This document shows, piece by piece, positions 62,235-64,000 of a DNA stretch of 64,000 bases. The DNA is taken from contig NC_089492.1 in NCBI RefSeq assembly GCF_036850765.1, forward strand, positions 98,723,022 to 98,787,021, read 5' to 3'. Below the pieces are notes generated by a model that was given only the letters and a program-made list of their open reading frames with translations, was not told the origin of the DNA and searched no databases. Origin of the DNA: Saccopteryx bilineata. Its lineage: Eukaryota; Chordata; Mammalia; Chiroptera; Emballonuridae. A program made the translations under genes and the position numbers. How positions within the stretch are numbered: the stretch's first letter is position 1; each line of letters opens with the position of its first letter.

Positions 62235-62242
62235 CCCTGGAG

Positions 62243-62936
62243 TGTCAGCTGGGTGGCTGCCCCAAGGGCATTAAGCCAGAGTTGGGGCAGGAGGCTTTAC
62301 CTGTCCTGAGGAGAAAAAGAATCCCAGAAGCCTTCACAGTCTAAGGCTTCACTCACAACAGGCCTATGTAAACCCAGGCATCACTTAGTTTCACTTCTGA
62401 GCAGAAGCTCCAGAAGACCCCTCTTGCCCAGACATGATGACAAGACCCCAGTTCACAGGAGACACTCAAGCCATCTTGCCATGCCCTCTCCAAAACGGGG
62501 CATGCTCAGCTGTACCTTGCATCCCAAGGAATTTATGTTGGAGGAATATATTGATGGAAGTTATCTGGTGCTGAGAGGGAAGCCAACTGACATTGAAATA
62601 ACGTGAGCCTGTGCCCTTTTCTCCATGTAATGGGTAAATTGATTCATAAGGAAAATATTCATGTTTGACATGAACAGGGATGCCCTATGTGGTTCAGAGT
62701 AAGCATAAAACACAGAAGAGACAACACTCCATATAATTTAAATCAGTTAAAATATTTACCCAGCTTCATGAGAAAAAGTCAAAGGGAGAAAGTAGGTCCT
62801 TAAGACTCAGTCTAACATTTCATTCGTGCACTCACAACTGCCGCATTTTATTCCTCTCAGCTCTCCCCAAACTCAGCTCGGGTCCCTGCCCCACCCTCTG
62901 CACCTCCATCCCTCTCTCTCTGTTTCTCTCTCTCTG

Positions 62937-62992
<56 letters not shown>

Positions 62993-63490
62993 AGACTCTT
63001 GATGCCTCTCCTCTCTTCCTGGACCTTTTCTCCATTCTCAATAGGATTCCTGGCCTGCTTGGACTTCTTCAGAACCCTAGCTTCTCCTGGTCATTATTCT
63101 GATTGGCAGAGTAGCAGACCAGCTACACTGGGACCTCCCCTAGGCAGTGATCAGGTAAAGCTGTACCAACACACCAGCGGAGCTATCATGTAACCCTACA
63201 CCTTTCTTCCAGGTCTCTTTTTAGCCTCTAGAGGAAAAGAGAGCGAGGTAGGGAGGCCAGAGTGAGATGAACCAGAACACGTCTGGGGAAGGAGGGGGCA
63301 GAGGTTATTTCCATCTGTTCTATATCCTCAGTTCAGATGCCCATACCAGACAGTGCCCCGGTTACCAGTGGATTCTGGGACATTCCTATGTTAAAAAAAA
63401 GAAAGCTGGCCACAGCTGACAAAAGGTTAAGGCACAAAGTCAAAATAGGATTTTCTGGACCTCTGGACTTGGCTTGAAGCATTTAATGTG
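62243..63490. other. Intergenic DNA
   Basis: Unique except a (TC)n(AC)n microsatellite at 62911-62991. The 60-codon frame at 62424-62606 is unremarkable. No gene recognised. Confidence 0.45.
62911..62991. repeat. (TC)n(AC)n microsatellite
   Basis: CT-rich repeat passing into about 17 AC units. Confidence 0.93.
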
Positions 63491-63509
63491 AATGTAGGAA
63501 CTAAGGGAA

Positions 63510-63685
63510 GAGATAAAACATGGATATTTTGGATTTTTTAATGATTACAATCATTGATATTTGTTCAGTGTAGAAAACACAGAAAAATACAAAAAGGAAT
63601 TGAAAAAAAACTATTTGTGACACCACTACCCAGAGATAATCAGTGTTAACATGTTAGTTTAGTTTTCCAATGTTGTTTCAGTTAA
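63510..63685 (+). repeat. L1M-like fragment
   Basis: GTAGAAAACACAGAAAAATA, ACCACTACCCAGAGATAATC and GTGTTAACATGTTAG resemble old L1 3' sequence. Confidence 0.4.
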
Positions 63686-63689
63686 TAAT

Positions 63690-64000
63690 TTTTATTTATT
63701 TTTATTTTTTTGTGGCAGAGACAGAGTCAGAGAGAGGGACAGATAGGGAAAGACAGACAGGAAGGGAGAGAGATGAGAAACATCAATTCTTCATTGCGGC
63801 TCCTTAGTTGTTCATTGATTGATTTCTCATATGTGCCTTGACCGGGGGCAAGATCGAGTGACCCCTCGCTCGACCTTGGGCTCAAGTTCGTGAGCTTTGC
63901 TCAAACCAGATGAGCCCATGTTCAAGCTGGCGACCTCAGGGTCCTGAACCTGGGTCCTCCACATCCCAGTCTGACACTCTATCCACTGCGCCACCGCCTG
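63690..64000 (-). mobile_element. tRNA-derived bat SINE (minus), cut by window end
   Basis: TTTTATTTATTTTTATTTTT, AGAGAGGGACAGATAGGGAA, TTGTTCATTGATTGATTTCT, CATATGTGCCTTGACCGGGG, CTCGACCTTGGGCTCAAG modules and GCCACCGCCTG at the edge. The 5' head continues past position 64000. Confidence 0.92.

Noticed and set aside
54600..64000. First exon of EML4
   Set aside because: EML4 is the expected next gene, but I find no sequence encoding its coiled-coil N-terminus. It probably lies beyond the window.

Overview
The window is nuclear DNA from a mammal, almost certainly a bat of the horseshoe-bat group (Rhinolophoidea). Seven spliced exons encode a typical mammalian protein, and the intergenic DNA holds ancient mammalian repeats (MIR, L2, L1M, MLT1, hAT MITEs) overlaid by many young tRNA-derived SINEs. 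Six of these are about 370-410 bp long and match, from memory, the Rhin-1 family of rhinolophoid bats. The shorter ones resemble chiropteran tRNA SINEs of the VES/MEG kind. The species is inferred from repeats and was not checked against a database.

Layout. Positions 1-2400 are upstream sequence that becomes a CpG island. Positions 2400-12335 hold the one recognised protein-coding gene, PKDCC (vertebrate lonesome kinase, VLK/SgK493), on the + strand. Its seven coding exons total 1464 nt (487 codons plus stop), with consensus splice sites and an intact reading frame. From 12.3 to 54 kb I find no convincing coding exon. This stretch is a patchwork of repeats and unique, possibly regulatory DNA. 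It includes a purine-only microsatellite at 30.7-31.0 kb, an L1M copy interrupted by a MIR (31.2-32.4 kb), a class II endogenous retrovirus remnant (38.06-40.53 kb), and large L1M and L2 copies split by younger insertions (41-48 kb). A second CpG island lies at 54.5-55.25 kb with no gene I can recognise. Positions 56-64 kb are again rich in repeats.

Biology. PKDCC encodes a secretory-pathway kinase that phosphorylates extracellular and lumenal proteins on tyrosine and is needed for skeletal and lung development. In other mammals EML4 follows PKDCC at about 100 kb, and no EML4 exon is visible here. The long downstream gap is therefore plausible enhancer territory, and several unique stretches carry clustered homeodomain, SOX, FOX or TCF-like motifs.

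The most interesting signals are: CTCF-like core motifs carried inside the Rhin-1 SINEs; two hAT elements with perfect 8-bp target duplications, one SPIN-like and one OposCharlie3-like, belonging to families known for horizontal transfer; a tailless SINE with an 18-bp perfect duplication; the orphan CpG island; and a possible stress-response composite site upstream of PKDCC. I saw no CRISPR, operon or other prokaryote-like system.
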